Of a DNA stretch of 64,000 nucleotides, positions 39,032 through 53,703 are shown piece by piece (the first letter of the stretch is position 1; each line of letters begins with the position of its first letter). Below the pieces are notes generated by a model. That model was not told the DNA's origin, searched no databases, and saw nothing but the letters and a program-made list of their open reading frames with translations. The position numbers and the translations under genes are program-made. The DNA lies in contig JASFAU010000005.1 in assembly GCA_039704465.1 (NCBI GenBank), positions 248,001 to 312,000 on the forward strand, written 5' to 3'. Source of the DNA: Plasmodiophora brassicae (taxonomy: Eukaryota; Endomyxa; Phytomyxea; Plasmodiophorida; Plasmodiophoridae).

Positions 39032-39871
39032 GGGCGGGGACGACCGTACACGCGCTAACGTGCTGAGCAAGAACGCCACGTCAGCGGCTCAGACGGCAGG
39101 CCGCTGCATCTTGTCAACGATCGAAGCGGCAGCAACTGAGACGGACGACCGACTGCCTCGCGTCTCGTGCTACCACCCGGCGGTCAAGGCTGAGCGCGCA
39201 ACACGAACGGCGGCTGCTCGGGTGCTTCCGGTCCCACTGATCGTGCTGCATACAGCAGCACCAGGCACAGGAACCTGTGCCCGGCACCAGACGTGGTGCA
39301 GCCTCCAAATCCACAAGGTGCAGACGAGCAAAGGAGCCCCAGCAGACTGGCCGAATCCATAGCGTTATAAATTGTAGAACAATGCGCAGCCTATGGTTCC
39401 ACGTCCATTGACGTCGTTGGCGAAACCGTCTTGCGAGCCGCCTTGAATTTCGGTATTCGTATTTCCCTGGAAGCGATTGAAGATAACGAGTTAGGCTGAG
39501 TGTAAAGCAGGTGAAACTGGCCCATACAGAAGTGGGACGTTACCGTCCTCATTTGGTTCGTCGTTGTCGCTTATGTCAACAGGGGTGGCTCGTGCCAGGG
39601 TCCTGGTTGTCAACTCGACAAGCATCTGACGATGACGGGTAAGCGTTTGCTCAATCTCTGAACGTTCAGCCCCTCTGTGCTCATGTGTAAACTAATCCAG
39701 CGCCCGTTCGCCAGCGTTACCGACTCACGTTAGTGCCTTCAGTGCCGCGGTGGTGCTTGCTGAATTTGCTGAGAAATTCTTATCGTAGTGTCGGATAGTC
39801 ATTAACAGTATTTGCTCGAAGAACAGTTCCGCATTGAGTCGATCGCCACTGTTCTTACATGAAACCACACG
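39032..39871. other. 840-bp region, possible upstream exons then no recognised gene
   Basis: 39032-39300 has minus-strand segments that may be 5' exons of the acidic-protein gene (for example ARSVGPEAPEQPPFVLRAQ). From 39360 to 39871 the sequence is less GC-rich and I see no gene. Confidence 0.35.
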
Positions 39872-39889
39872 TTACATGAAACCACACGT
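39856..39889. repeat. 17-bp tandem duplication overlapping a stop codon
   Basis: TTACATGAAACCACACG occurs twice head-to-tail. On the minus strand the second copy encodes the last residues and stop of the small gene ending at 39872, and the first copy lies just after that stop. Confidence 0.9.
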
Positions 39890-40260
39890 TGGGACAGGAC
39901 GTGCGCCCCCGACTTGCCTGTTAAGGTACTGCAGGAAGATCGCCACACGAAGATGAAACGACAGCAGAAGCGCATTGACAGATCGCATCGACACGATCGA
40001 CGTGAAATAATGATCGGCGGTTATCAGCGAATCGACGTCGCCTTGACGAACGAGACCCAACATATAGTGCGCGTCTATCGCCACGCGCGACTCCCGCTCC
40101 AACCTAGCCGTAATCAGGAAACAGCGAACACGACAACCATCATCAGCGCGGACGCATGCTGGGCTTCGACGAAGCCGGCGTTCCGCAGCCCTGCGATCGT
40201 CGCCAGCACCACCTCTCGTTCTGTCTGCAGCGACGACGAAAACGACGACGACGACGCCAT
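39872..40260 (-). CDS. small protein, unknown function
   Basis: Exons 40138-40260 and 39872-40096 with a 41-nt intron (phase 0), 115 aa. It begins with a Ser tract (MASSSSFSSSLQTEREVVLA) then TIAGLRNAGFVEAQHASALM, and continues RESRVAIDAHYMLGLVRQGD and SVNALLLSFHLRVAIFLQYL. Amphipathic helices predominate; no TM is convincing. No family recognised. The intron is at the short end for this genome, so the junction is moderately supported. Confidence 0.5.
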
Positions 40261-40492
40261 GACCAGTTAAATAAATGCGCCACTGCGAAGCGTCGCTGCA
40301 GTCGCAGGCTGTGCTGACGCGTCAGTGCCGACACTGATGGCAGTGTAGCTCTAACTGCAGTGTCAGTCGCGCATTTCCAGTTGAATGCCGACGCGAATGG
40401 CCGCGTCTGTAGTTCCAACTGCTGCGTCCCCGTCATGCCGGTCGAGCACTTCCAGTCCCGTGCTGCCGTCGCGGTTGTCTTGGCAGATTTCG

Positions 40493-44394
<3,902 letters not shown>

Positions 44395-44554
44395 CGGGGC
44401 GAACTGGACGTGCCGCTGCTTCCTACTGCTAACAGGTCGCCCCACGTACTAATATTGGGGCAGGCAGTCCCACGAGACCAATGCGACCTGCAGCGAAGGT
44501 GCCAGTGACACGCGTTGCACAGCGCTCGCTGGTTTACTTAAAATACAAACGGTT

Positions 44555-45547
44555 TCATATGGACAGTATGGGAACGACGTGACCGGCGAACAGACGATCG
44601 ACGGTGGCGACTGTGGGGCAATCGTCCGTCATCTGGCGGGCGTCCGCCTGTGTGACCCACCTCCACAGGTCGCGTTCCAGAACGGAGTCGACGACGTTCG
44701 ACAGCGATTCGAGACCGTCCCTTGGTTTGACAAGGACGGTTAGACGGGACCCGAGCGTGCCCTGCTCGCCTCTGCGTTCGTCGGCATGCCGGGTTCCCTG
44801 CTCAATAGCGCTGACGCCGACGACGTCGACCATGAACCCGAGCCATTGTACGCAGAGTCGTTGGGCGGCGAAGCGGATTGATTCGCCCAAGCGATGGTCG
44901 GCAAACGTTGTTGGCAGTCGCCACGAGGCCGACGACGTGTCGCGTATGAAGAGGAGACGATCGCCGATGACAACGCCGACCTGAATCATGATGTGGTCCA
45001 GAGGGGCGGATGGGATCGCCGGTACGATTTTTGTTGGGCACTGGAGTTGCACAACGTCGAGAACGCTGGCGATGTCGTTGGAGAGCAGTGGAACGCGGCC
45101 GGATTTGACCTCGGTCATCGGGAACCATCTGGCCCCGTCGGATGCCGACATGTCAGCGCCGTCAAGGTCGCCGGTGACTATGAAGCGAATGAAGTTGCAG
45201 GACAGCGACGGGTAGTTCTCCACTGACAGGACGCGAATGTTCCGTAGCTCGAGAGATGTTTCCAAACGGAACTGTCGCCTAGCGGCAGTGACGAGATCTT
45301 CGTCTGGCAGAACGTCACCGGACGGGATGTACCATTCCGGGTCGCACGCTTCGCCGGATGACAACGCCAGAAGGATTTCGTCGTTACCGCGGACGACGAC
45401 AACGGCGATGACCACGGTGGAGTCGTCGTGCGGTGGACCAATTCGACAGGGCGCATCGGCACCGTCGGGACGCTCCCGTCCAGCCACGGCCGGCACGGTC
45501 AGGAGATCGATTCGACCCTTGCCGTTACCCTCAATCGCCTTCGTCAT
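44555..45547 (-). CDS. double Nudix-domain protein with a degenerate Nudix box
   Basis: Single exon, 330 aa from the ATG at 45547. The first half is a Nudix fold: VVIAVVVVRGNDEILLALSS then WYIPSGDVLPDEDLVTAARR and QFRLETSLELRNI. The Nudix box G-x5-E-x7-REUXEE is only partly kept: RRQFRLETSLEL replaces two of the catalytic glutamates. The second half repeats the pattern weakly (IQVGVVIGDRLLFIRDTSSA, SWRLPTTFADHRLGESIRFA) with no catalytic box. NUDT18-type oxidised nucleotide hydrolases are the closest family I recall, but activity is doubtful. No introns. Confidence 0.7.
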   Translation of the reverse strand: MTKAIEGNGKGRIDLLTVPAVAGRERPDGADAPCRIGPPHDDSTVVIAVVVVRGNDEILLALSSGEACDPEWYIPSGDVLPDEDLVTAARRQFRLETSLELRNIRVLSVENYPSLSCNFIRFIVTGDLDGADMSASDGARWFPMTEVKSGRVPLLSNDIASVLDVVQLQCPTKIVPAIPSAPLDHIMIQVGVVIGDRLLFIRDTSSASWRLPTTFADHRLGESIRFAAQRLCVQWLGFMVDVVGVSAIEQGTRHADERRGEQGTLGSRLTVLVKPRDGLESLSNVVDSVLERDLWRWVTQADARQMTDDCPTVATVDRLFAGHVVPILSI

Positions 45548-46070
45548 GGTCGTCGTTAAAACCTCCAACTCCGAGGCACTGTCGCGGACTCCGTGGCGGA
45601 CTCCGTGACGCACGCGCGCAATTCGGGGTACGGTAGTTCCTGCAAACAGGACGCCGAGAATGCGTTCGCAAATTTCGCATCGCGCGTAGAGCTTGTGGCT
45701 ACCTACATATGTAGATAGTTCGGTCGCTCGAAACGCCGAGCGCGTGACGAGCTTCGCGAACGAGTCGTCCTCATCTCAGGGACAGACGTCGTCAGCGAAT
45801 GGCTCAATCGCAATGCGTGGTCGTTTGGACCTCTGTCCGGCTTAACGCCTGCACGTATGACGACCTATACGTTTTTGCTTGTGCGCCGGGCGCATATTTG
45901 CCGTCCGCCTGGCATTGGCTGCATGCAGGCCCGGCCGTGTCGCCCGGGGTGCCCGTCAGGTGCCGTTGGGCGACGGCCGAAATAAGTGACGAAAAAAGGC
46001 CTGTCTCCAGTGGATCCGCCGAGTCAGTTGCCAATTCGTTGGAGGGGACGTCATCCGCAGCGGCTGCCCC
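45548..46070. other. 523-bp divergent intergenic region
   Basis: Between the Nudix gene and the plus-strand helical protein. A frame at 45960-46080 (AEISDEKRPVSSGSAESVAN) could be an upstream exon of the latter; unresolved. Confidence 0.35.
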
Positions 46071-46511
46071 ATGCATAGTGGCGACCGGGGCCTGTCGTTC
46101 GCACTCCTGGCGCTGCTGGACGGGAGCGACATCGACCCGCACGTGCAGGCGCAGCTGAAGATCCTGGCGAAGCGCACCGGGTCGATCCCGAGGCTGACGC
46201 GCCGGGCCGACGACCTCATCGGGCGGATACAGGCGGCGGCGGTCGCGCACGACGCCGTCCTCGTCGAGCACCTGAACGTGGAGGTCGGGCGCATCTCCCA
46301 CCAGATCGACGACGTCCGGGGCGAACTCCTGTCCCGCATCGAATCCATCGAGGCCTGCATTGCGTCGCGTTCGAACGGGATCCTGGGCATGCTACGCGAC
46401 AAGGTCAACGACCTCGCCATGAACGCCCTCGGCGACGCCGACGATATCGAGGGGCGCATCCATCTCAGCCTGAACGACCACGCCACCGCCCACGTCCCCG
46501 TCGAGCTGTAG
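46071..46511 (+). CDS. helical protein of unknown function
   Basis: Single frame of 146 aa with heptad-like amphipathic helices: LSFALLALLDGSDIDPHVQA, DDLIGRIQAAAVAHDAVLVE, RISHQIDDVRGELLSRIESI. GC3 bias matches neighbouring genes on this strand. No domain recognised. The stop lies 27 bp before the convergent TPR-protein stop. The start may be internal to a longer gene, as protein-like sequence continues upstream. Confidence 0.5.
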   Translation: MHSGDRGLSFALLALLDGSDIDPHVQAQLKILAKRTGSIPRLTRRADDLIGRIQAAAVAHDAVLVEHLNVEVGRISHQIDDVRGELLSRIESIEACIASRSNGILGMLRDKVNDLAMNALGDADDIEGRIHLSLNDHATAHVPVEL

Positions 46512-46537
46512 ACTACAACCATCATCGGGTCGTCGAT

Positions 46538-48592
46538 TTATGTCGCCTGCGGTCGACGCCGCCGCCGGTTCTGGGCGATGACGTGCAGGCGGGACTTTGG
46601 GTGCTTGTCGCGCACGCTGGCTGGGACGGCCACGATCTCGAACTCGTGGCCGTGGCCCCCGTTCAGCGTGGCGATGTGCGCCGCCGCGTCCGCGTTGCCC
46701 GGGTCCAGCTTGATCGCCTGCGTGAAGTCGGCCAGGGCGTTCACAGGGTCCTGCACGTCGTGGTTAGAGCGCGCGCGTGCGCCTCCTGCCGCCGGCAGAC
46801 CGCACCTGCATACGCTCGAGGACAACGCCGCGGTTGACGTAGTACTGGGCGGTGCTGGGCGCCAGGGCGATGGCGTCCGTGAACTCAACGGCGGCCTCGC
46901 CGAGTGATCGCCGGTTGAACGCCTGCACGCCGAATCGGTAGTGGATCGTCGCCAGCCGCCCGCGAATACCGCTGCGGCACGGCGAGTCCCTGCTTCGTAA
47001 CGCCTCCAGGCGGTCGGCTTCGTGGAAGTCGGCTAAGAGAACGGCTGTAAGATGGGGGCAGGCGGCCCTGTCGCACCGACCGAGGTGCCGACCGACCCAT
47101 GGCGTAGTTGAGCTGGCCGAGCGCCATGAAGCAGTCGCCACGATTGACGTAGAACGCGGTCTGTAATGGATCCAGGAGAATGGCACGATTCAGGTGCGAT
47201 ATGGCATGTTGTACGCTTCGCCTGGAGAACTGGCGGGAGCGCATCCGTCAGGCACGGCACACCGTTGCCAAACGAGCCCGCTTACAAGCTCGACCCCGAT
47301 CTGGTTCTCCACGAGGCTGATCTCGCTGAAGATCGGGTTGCGGGTGCTGTGGCGGTCGGCACCGCACAGAGCCAGCGCGTCCTCCAGGTCGTCCAGCGCG
47401 CTCGTGTATTCGCCCTGCATCGAGCCAATGACGTCAGCTGGCGCTGTTGCTGGCAGCCATGGCTGAGACGTCACCCTTTTCTGTAGCAGTCGTGCGCGCA
47501 GCCGGAAATGATCGATCTTGTTCACGCCGTCTGATAGGCGTAGCGCCCAAGTGGCGTGCTCGATCGCGTTGGACAACCGATCCGACAGGCCGAGCACTAT
47601 GCATACCCGATACGTCACCGTCCAGGCAGGCTGAAGCGATGCAAGCAACCGACATTCTGCTTCCCCGTGCAACTCGTTAGCAACCGTGTTGAACTCCAAG
47701 CGCAACGCAGGTAGGCGTTCGTGGTCGGCGTTCATTGCCAGGCCGCGTTGTAGGTCGTCGTGGGCATCGGCGTACTATACGAAGCCGCACATGAGTTTGA
47801 TCAGCGAGCGTCGTCGTCGTCGTCGTCGTACACGACGCAGTTTGAGCAGAGCCAGCGCACGCGTCAGGATCAGGTCGACGTAGGGTGGCTCCTGACAGTC
47901 GGGGCCGATCGTCGGCAACGCCATGAACTCCGCCAGCGCCTCGACCGTCTCGTCGTAGCGTCGCTCGTGAACAAGGCTGGTGATCCTGCATCAGGACAGT
48001 TACGATCGGCAGGCGACTAGGTGGCGGGAGACGGAGGCGTCCGACCAGTCCATCCAGAAGGTAACGTCGGTGCGGTCGATGTCGAGCGCTTGCAGGTAGC
48101 AAATGGACGCTTGCGGATGGTCGCCGATGTCGGCGTGAACATGGCCCAATTTGCTGTACAATCGGGACAGGCGCGGCGGAATCGACGGGTCGCCATCGCC
48201 CAGCGCCTGCGCCCTTCGCAAGTTGACAATGGCCGACTTGATGTCCCCGAGGCCGATAAACGCACACCCTCGCCCTGTATGCAGCGCGGCGTCTGTTTCG
48301 TCCGACGATAAGGTGCCTGGCTTACACACACTCGGCAATAGGGACAGCTACTGTTGGGGAGCAGAAACAGGGCTTTCGTGAAGCTGATGACCGCACCAGG
48401 GAAGTCGTCCTGCCGCAGCTGCTCAGCGCCCTGTCGAGCGCTACAAAGCCGTGTCAGGGCGCCACTGGATCCCGCAGCGCCGCTCGTCGACCGACTATTG
48501 CATGACGGCACAGGCGCTGCCTGCCCACCGGCGCTCAATGCGGAAGACGCAGTACACTGGTCGATCGTCGAACCGATTAGTAATTCGTACAA
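46538..48592 (-). CDS. tetratricopeptide repeat (TPR) protein
   Basis: Eight exons. Seven are firm (48046-48292, 47832-47985, 47475-47774, 47286-47414, 47097-47229, 46806-47044, 46538-46750; introns 52-60 nt). The first ends at 48328 and its start, up to ~48592, is uncertain. Many TPR helices are visible: EQLRQDDFPGAVISFTKALF, AALHTGRGCAFIGLGDIKSA, SKLGHVHADIGDHPQASICY, YADAHDDLQRGLAMNADHER, AISHLNRAILLDPLQTAFYV, LGEAAVEFTDAIALAPSTAQ, NALADFTQAIKLDPGNADAA. At least 600 residues. The C-terminus is very basic (RRRRRPQAT). TPR arrays are protein-interaction scaffolds; the specific partner is unknown. Intron 1 of 35 nt (GTGTAA donor) is the least secure. Confidence 0.8.
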
Positions 48593-48897
48593 GTTGCAGG
48601 GAGCGATGCCCCAAGAGCCGTCAGAGAACCACGTTCCTACGTAGGGACCGTGGTCTTGTTCGCGCTGCTCCCTGCCGATATAGAGAACCGCCCGCGTCTC
48701 GGCCCCTGCGTCGAAACGGGATAGACGGGGACAGCGACCAGCCGCGCGTAGGTGCTTGATGTGGCAGCTGTCAGCGGAAACGGCGTGACCGGTGCCCGTT
48801 TCGCGATTGCGGTGCGGTGCTGTTGCTGCGTGCGCTCCGGGGCAGCAGAACGGATCGGGACTGGACGGGGTGCGCGGCTCCGTCGTCCCTGACCCCG

Positions 48898-51195
48898 ATG
48901 ACGATGATGAGGCTGATGATGACGAGCGTCCTGGCGGTCGGCGGTCGGCGCCTGCTGTCGTCGGTCGGCCAACCGATCATTTGCTCCATGAACGGGCTGT
49001 CGAAACGGATCAGCCCGGACAGGATGCTGTTCGCCAACGGGATCAACATGGCACTGCATCGGGTAGCAAGCAACATGGCAGACCGTTGTGGCTGCTGGAC
49101 TGAATCTGTTTTCGCCCAGGGCGCCAAGGTCGGAGTCGTTGGTATGCACACTGAGGAACCGGGCGCGGATTGTACCCGTTCAGCTGCCTGAGCACAACCG
49201 TGTACAGGTCCCAACGGTGTCGGAAAGTCGTCGTGGATGAAGATTCTCGCGGGTTAACGTTGTGCGAACACAGCAGCCCGCTTCCACGTTCGCTGATTAC
49301 GTTTGATGCACAGGAACGGACAAGCAGTTTGACGGGACGGTGTCCCGGGCGCAGGACCTGTCGGTTGTGTACCTCGAGCAGGAGCCCGAGCTGGATCCGA
49401 AGCTGACCGTGATTGAGAACATTCGCGCCCGGCTCAAATCGAGTTACGATCTGCTGGAGGCGTTCGAGACCATCTGTGGGAAGTTCTCAGAGCCAGACGC
49501 CGACGTCGACGCGTTACTCGAGGAGCAGTCCAAGTTGCAAACGGTGATCGAGGACAAGGACTTGTGGAATCTGGAGAGGCGGATCAGTGTGGCTATGTAC
49601 GGCACAGCGCATCGTTTCCAACGCGACCGAAACGCGATTGTGATGTGGTTGTGCAGGGCTGCTTTGCAGTGCCCACCTGCAGACTATCGTGTGGATCGGC
49701 TGTCTGGAGGCGAGAAACGTCGGGTTGCTCTTTGCGCTCTCCTTCTAGTGGACGCTGACATGATTCTCCTTGATGAACCTGTACGTTCCCTTCCTATTGT
49801 GACATCGTCCCTCTCTGACGTGCCACAACGCAGACTAACCATTTGGATGCGGCTTCAGTCGCATGGCTGGAGAGGGTAACCGGGGCTCTGATGGACGCGA
49901 TTACGCTGGAGGATCTGACGATATGGTTTCAGTTTCTCAGTGCGTACAAAGGCGCCGTTGTCGCCATCACGCACGACCGTTACTTCCTGGATAGCGTTGC
50001 CAACTATATTGTCGAAGTTGATACGGCAACGGCGAATGTTTTCGTCGGCAATTATTCCAAGTACCTCGAACAGAGTGCTCAGCGGGCGCTGGTCAAGAAG
50101 AAGACGCTCTCTGCGAAGGAGAGTCAGGTAGGATGCTTCCCAAAAGCTTTTTAATAGTGCTGTGACCACGTTCGTAATAGATTTCTGACGAGTTGGAGTG
50201 GATTCGTGGTGGCGGTCGGCATACGGCCAGCAAGGCCCGTATGAAGGCGTTCCAGAAGCTATCCGACGAGGCGAGGCTCGAACGACAGATCAGCAGTTCG
50301 CTTCACAGAGGGAAAATGATCATTCCGTTTGGCAGGCGGCTTGGCAACAGGGTCATTGACGTCACAGACCTTCGGATGTCGTTTGACGGAAGGACGCTGT
50401 TCGACAAGTTATCGTTCAAGGTCGAGCCCGGCCACATTGTTGGGGTAATGCACCTGACCGCGTTTCCACGTGCTTAATCGTCGCTTATCGTCCATCCCCA
50501 GGTGGTCGGCCCGAATGGCTGTGGCAAGTCCACCCTCATCAGGGTCCTGATCGGCGAGCTTGAACCCGAGGGCGGCGTCGTTGATCGCGGGCAGACAGTC
50601 GAGGTCGGGTACGTGCTGCAGTCGCGTCAGCAGCTGAACCCGAAGGAGACTGTGTTTCGTGAGATCGTGCCCGACCTTGCTCCTGTCCGGGTCGGTAGGA
50701 CAACGATGCAAGCCAGGCACTACGTCGCCCAGTTCAACTTCACGGGACCCGATCAGGAGAAGCTGATTGAGCATCTGTCGGGCGGTGAGCGAAATCGTGT
50801 CCACCTGGCCAAGCTGCTCCGGGACGGGTGCAACCTTCTCGTTCTCGATGAGGTAGTCACGTTCGCTCCCAATGCAACCCTGTTCTGATCGACTGCCTGC
50901 GCCTAGCCGACAAACGACCTGGATATTGGGACGCTACGATCACTGGAGGTTGGCGGGTGTCGTGCATGTCGCCCCCGCAGGCGCTGACGTTGCTGTGCTG
51001 CAGGAAGGACTGAATGATTTCCCCGGGTCTGCCATCATCGTATCTCATGACCGGTGGTTCCTGGATCGTACGTGCACCCACATCCTGGCGTTCGAGGCCG
51101 ACGGATCCGTGCGCATGTTCACCGGGAACTATACCGAGTATCTGGCATGGTGCGGATCGAAAGGTTACACGGCCGCGGTTGCCGCCCCATCCTAG
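48898..51195 (+). CDS. ettA: EttA-type ABC-F ATPase (translational throttle family)
   Basis: Eleven exons (48898-49062, 49120-49141, 49208-49252, 49314-49596, 49657-49780, 49834-49875, 49933-50127, 50181-50444, 50502-50852, 50907-50948, 51004-51195), 574 aa, all phases consistent. It has two ABC cassettes: Walker [10 protein letters not shown] and GPNGCGKST, signatures LSGGEKRR and LSGGERNR, Walker B ILLDEPTNHLD and LVLDEPTNDLD. The linker [18 protein letters not shown] and [13 protein letters not shown] start match bacterial EttA (555 aa) rather than cytosolic ABCF1-3. The first ~28 residues ([17 protein letters not shown]) look like a mitochondrial presequence. EttA binds the ribosomal E site and gates elongation by the ATP/ADP ratio. 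Exon 2 is a 22-nt micro-exon. Confidence 0.9.
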
Positions 51196-51444
51196 TCCAG
51201 GACGCAATATACAGGTTGGCTGATCCCTGGCGACGTGGGCAGGGCTGCCCTTTTCCGATTTAATACCACGTAGTCTGGAACACGGAGGGCGGTGTGCGCT
51301 TCCGAGGCGCTGCTACAGTGGGAGCCGTGGGCGCGCTAAATCGATAGCGGGGGCCCCGCGAGTGCGTGTGATGTGCGCCGGAAATAGCGCGGGGTGTGCG
51401 CCAGTGACGGCAGTTCGGGTAGCCGCCGCATCAGTCGTCACACA

Positions 51445-51636
51445 ATGGTCATTGCGGAGCCCGCACCGGCCGCGCACGCCAAGGCCATCGCCGTCAGCGT
51501 CATCGCCGTTGCCTTTAGCGTGATCGTCGTCGCTGCCTTCCTGCTGGATCTGTCCCCGCTCGAAACGGCGACCGCCCCATCCGGTACCGGGCCGCGAACG
51601 TCAATCACGAACGCCGTTCACGCCGTGTTTGCGTAG
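51445..51636 (+). CDS. small single-TM protein or membrane exon upstream of HECT gene
   Basis: A 63-codon frame starting MVIAEPAPAAHAKAIAVSVI contains one strong TM (IAVSVIAVAFSVIVVAAFLL) followed by a short Thr/Ser-rich segment. It could be a separate micro-protein, or the first exon of the HECT-domain gene at 51992, which would then be membrane-anchored. I found no phase-consistent junction. Protein-like sequence (LKTLGGGALGATAATALLRL) also occurs at 51700-51765 in another frame. Confidence 0.4.
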   Translation: MVIAEPAPAAHAKAIAVSVIAVAFSVIVVAAFLLDLSPLETATAPSGTGPRTSITNAVHAVFA

Positions 51637-51991
51637 AGACGTCATCTACATCTGCGACCGCGCCACGTCGCCGGCCACAATCAGGGCTGTCCTCAGCACT
51701 GAAGACGTTGGGCGGCGGTGCGCTCGGTGCCACCGCCGCCACCGCCCTGCTGCGCCTGACTCGGTCAGGCAGCCCGGCCCAACGTCAACATCCAGTCGAG
51801 GCTCACAACACGAAGAAGGCCATCATCGTAAGCACCGGACGGGGCGGGCGGTTCGCTGAATCGTTCCTGAGCACGGGTCTGTGCAGGTGTCGATCGGGAC
51901 GCTGGGCGCGTTGTGGTTAGCGGCTAGACATGTCAAGGTACGAACGCCAAAGGAGCGCCGCCCTTCGCCGTCGGGCAACGTCGGCTTTGCA

Positions 51992-53200
51992 ATGGCCGAT
52001 CAGTATCCTACGATCGTCTACAAACGGTACGACGCCGTGTGGCACTGGAAAGGGGTCCCCAGCGACACCAGGGAAGCGGAACGATTCCTCGGCGACCTTC
52101 GCGCGGGCAAGTTCGTCCCGTTAGGTGCACGCCGCCTACGAATCGCGGTGCCCGCGACGGAACGCGCCATCGATTCGGGGGGCGTCCTGCAAGAATTCCT
52201 GACGGTCGTCGCCGACTCGCTCTTCGTTAGCGACGAGAAGACGCTTGTCGTGGACGAGACGACACGCGAAGTGACGGCCCCATCGATTCAGTCGCTGTGC
52301 GCCCAGATGTCCAGTTCGATGTCGAACGAGGACCGCAACGCCCTGCATGACAGGATGACGCTGGTCGGGCGGTTCCTCGCGTTCGTCCAGAACCAGAACG
52401 AGAACCCGCGCCGGCTCGTAGATACCGAGCTGGATGAGACGTTGCCGGTGAAGCTGTTCACGCTGCCGGTCGTGTTCCCGCTGGCCTTCTTCCAGGCGCT
52501 GCTCGACGACCAGGTGCACATTCGGGTTTACAATTCGACAGCTGGCTTTGGCGATCTCGTATCCAACGTCGAAAAGATGTCGCCCAGGCCTCAGACGATT
52601 GCCGAATTCCTCAAAGGGGTACAGTACGAGGACGAGGGCCGCGTCGGGTACTCCCTGTACCCGGTGATGAGAGACATTGAGAGCCTGGCGGGCATCCGAC
52701 GATGTCAAGCGGAAGGCGTCAGCCACATCAGGGAGTACGCGCAGGCGGTGATGGGGACGCTGTGGAACCCGTACGAGAACCCGGCGTTCGCCGCGATTCG
52801 TCAGGGGTACCTTGCCGAGGTCGCCAACAGGAACCGGACGCCCGCGCAGGTGTTCGACCTGCTCGTCGGAAGCACACAGTACAGCGCCCAAGACATCATC
52901 GACCGTTTCAGGAGCAACTATCTCCTGCCAGGCAAGCTGTCCGCTGCGATACGCCTGCTGAGCGCCGACGAGCGCCTGGCGTTTGTCCGGTTCGTCACGG
53001 GCACCATCGCCCTTCGCCCCTCGGAGCAGTTGACCATCCAGATCGTGCCGACCTGGACAACGCGTCGCCTCCAAACCCGCGTCTGCTTCGATACGCTCCA
53101 GATCTCGCCCGACGACACGTGGCGAGACGCCGCCGAAGTCCTGGAACGCTTACGGGAGGCGTTCGCCAGCATGCAAGCCTCCGCGCTCGGTAATGTATAA
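51992..53200 (+). CDS. HECT-domain protein 1 (tandem paralogue)
   Basis: Single exon, 402 aa, consisting almost entirely of a divergent HECT E3 ligase domain. AIDSGGVLQEFLTVVADSLF matches the HECT GxDxGG..REF block, the middle has NPAFAAIRQGYLAEV, and RLAFVRFVTGT precedes RLQTRVCFDTLQISP. The catalytic-type Cys is present, but the usual T-C-F-N context is altered to V-C-F-D. It is clearly related along its length to the gene at 53704-55152. No substrate-binding repeats are seen N-terminally. The open frame runs upstream to 51881 without an ATG, so an upstream exon is possible. An E3 ubiquitin ligase role is inferred. Confidence 0.75.
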   Translation: MADQYPTIVYKRYDAVWHWKGVPSDTREAERFLGDLRAGKFVPLGARRLRIAVPATERAIDSGGVLQEFLTVVADSLFVSDEKTLVVDETTREVTAPSIQSLCAQMSSSMSNEDRNALHDRMTLVGRFLAFVQNQNENPRRLVDTELDETLPVKLFTLPVVFPLAFFQALLDDQVHIRVYNSTAGFGDLVSNVEKMSPRPQTIAEFLKGVQYEDEGRVGYSLYPVMRDIESLAGIRRCQAEGVSHIREYAQAVMGTLWNPYENPAFAAIRQGYLAEVANRNRTPAQVFDLLVGSTQYSAQDIIDRFRSNYLLPGKLSAAIRLLSADERLAFVRFVTGTIALRPSEQLTIQIVPTWTTRRLQTRVCFDTLQISPDDTWRDAAEVLERLREAFASMQASALGNV

Positions 53201-53703
53201 ATGTAGTATACCCGTTCTCGCTTGCGCAAGGTCACGAAGCGGGTCTCGATGGCGCTCGCGAACGACCTCAGTACGTTGTGCACCCCGGAACGTCCAGGTC
53301 TGCGCAGAGGGACGTCTCGTTTCAGCGAACGTCGCGTAGAAGTTGTGTTGCGGACGCCGCCAGCACAGCAGCGACTCGGGCACCGTCGTCAAGGCGTCCG
53401 AATTAGGCGCCCCCAACCGTCAACCAACTGCCGGTCGGCGGGGGCGACCGTTCGTCCGCGCGTAGCACTTACAACCAGACCAGGCGGTGCATTGTCGACG
53501 GACGCCCAGACGAGTACCGTCATGTCCGGCGAGACGCCAGCCGCCCATGCGCTTCCAGAAGGCGCACCTCGGGGGCGCCGGTGTTGCGCGCCCGGCACGG
53601 TCAGGCGTTGCAAGCTGATCGCTGCTGCCGCCTTCGTCGTACGAGGCCGTCGCGTGTTGGCAATGGGGACGCGCTGTACCGCTGATGCGATGTATAGGGT
53701 ATC
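53201..53703. other. 503-bp spacer between tandem HECT genes
   Basis: No supported gene. Short frames on both strands lack protein-like character. Presumed promoter of the second HECT gene. Confidence 0.4.

Noticed and set aside
45804..46525. Long minus-strand frames opposite the helical protein at 46071-46511
   Set aside because: Arg/Ser/Met-rich composition typical of antisense shadows. The plus strand has heptad periodicity and matching codon bias.
48898..51195. Bacterial contamination as the origin of the EttA gene
   Set aside because: Ten phase-consistent introns with GT-AG borders like those of neighbouring eukaryotic genes show it is nuclear.
51881..51991. Extending the first HECT protein upstream to 51881 as coding from a non-ATG start
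   Set aside because: No ATG in that stretch, and the region contains other protein-like frames. It is kept as a possible exon, not as the start.
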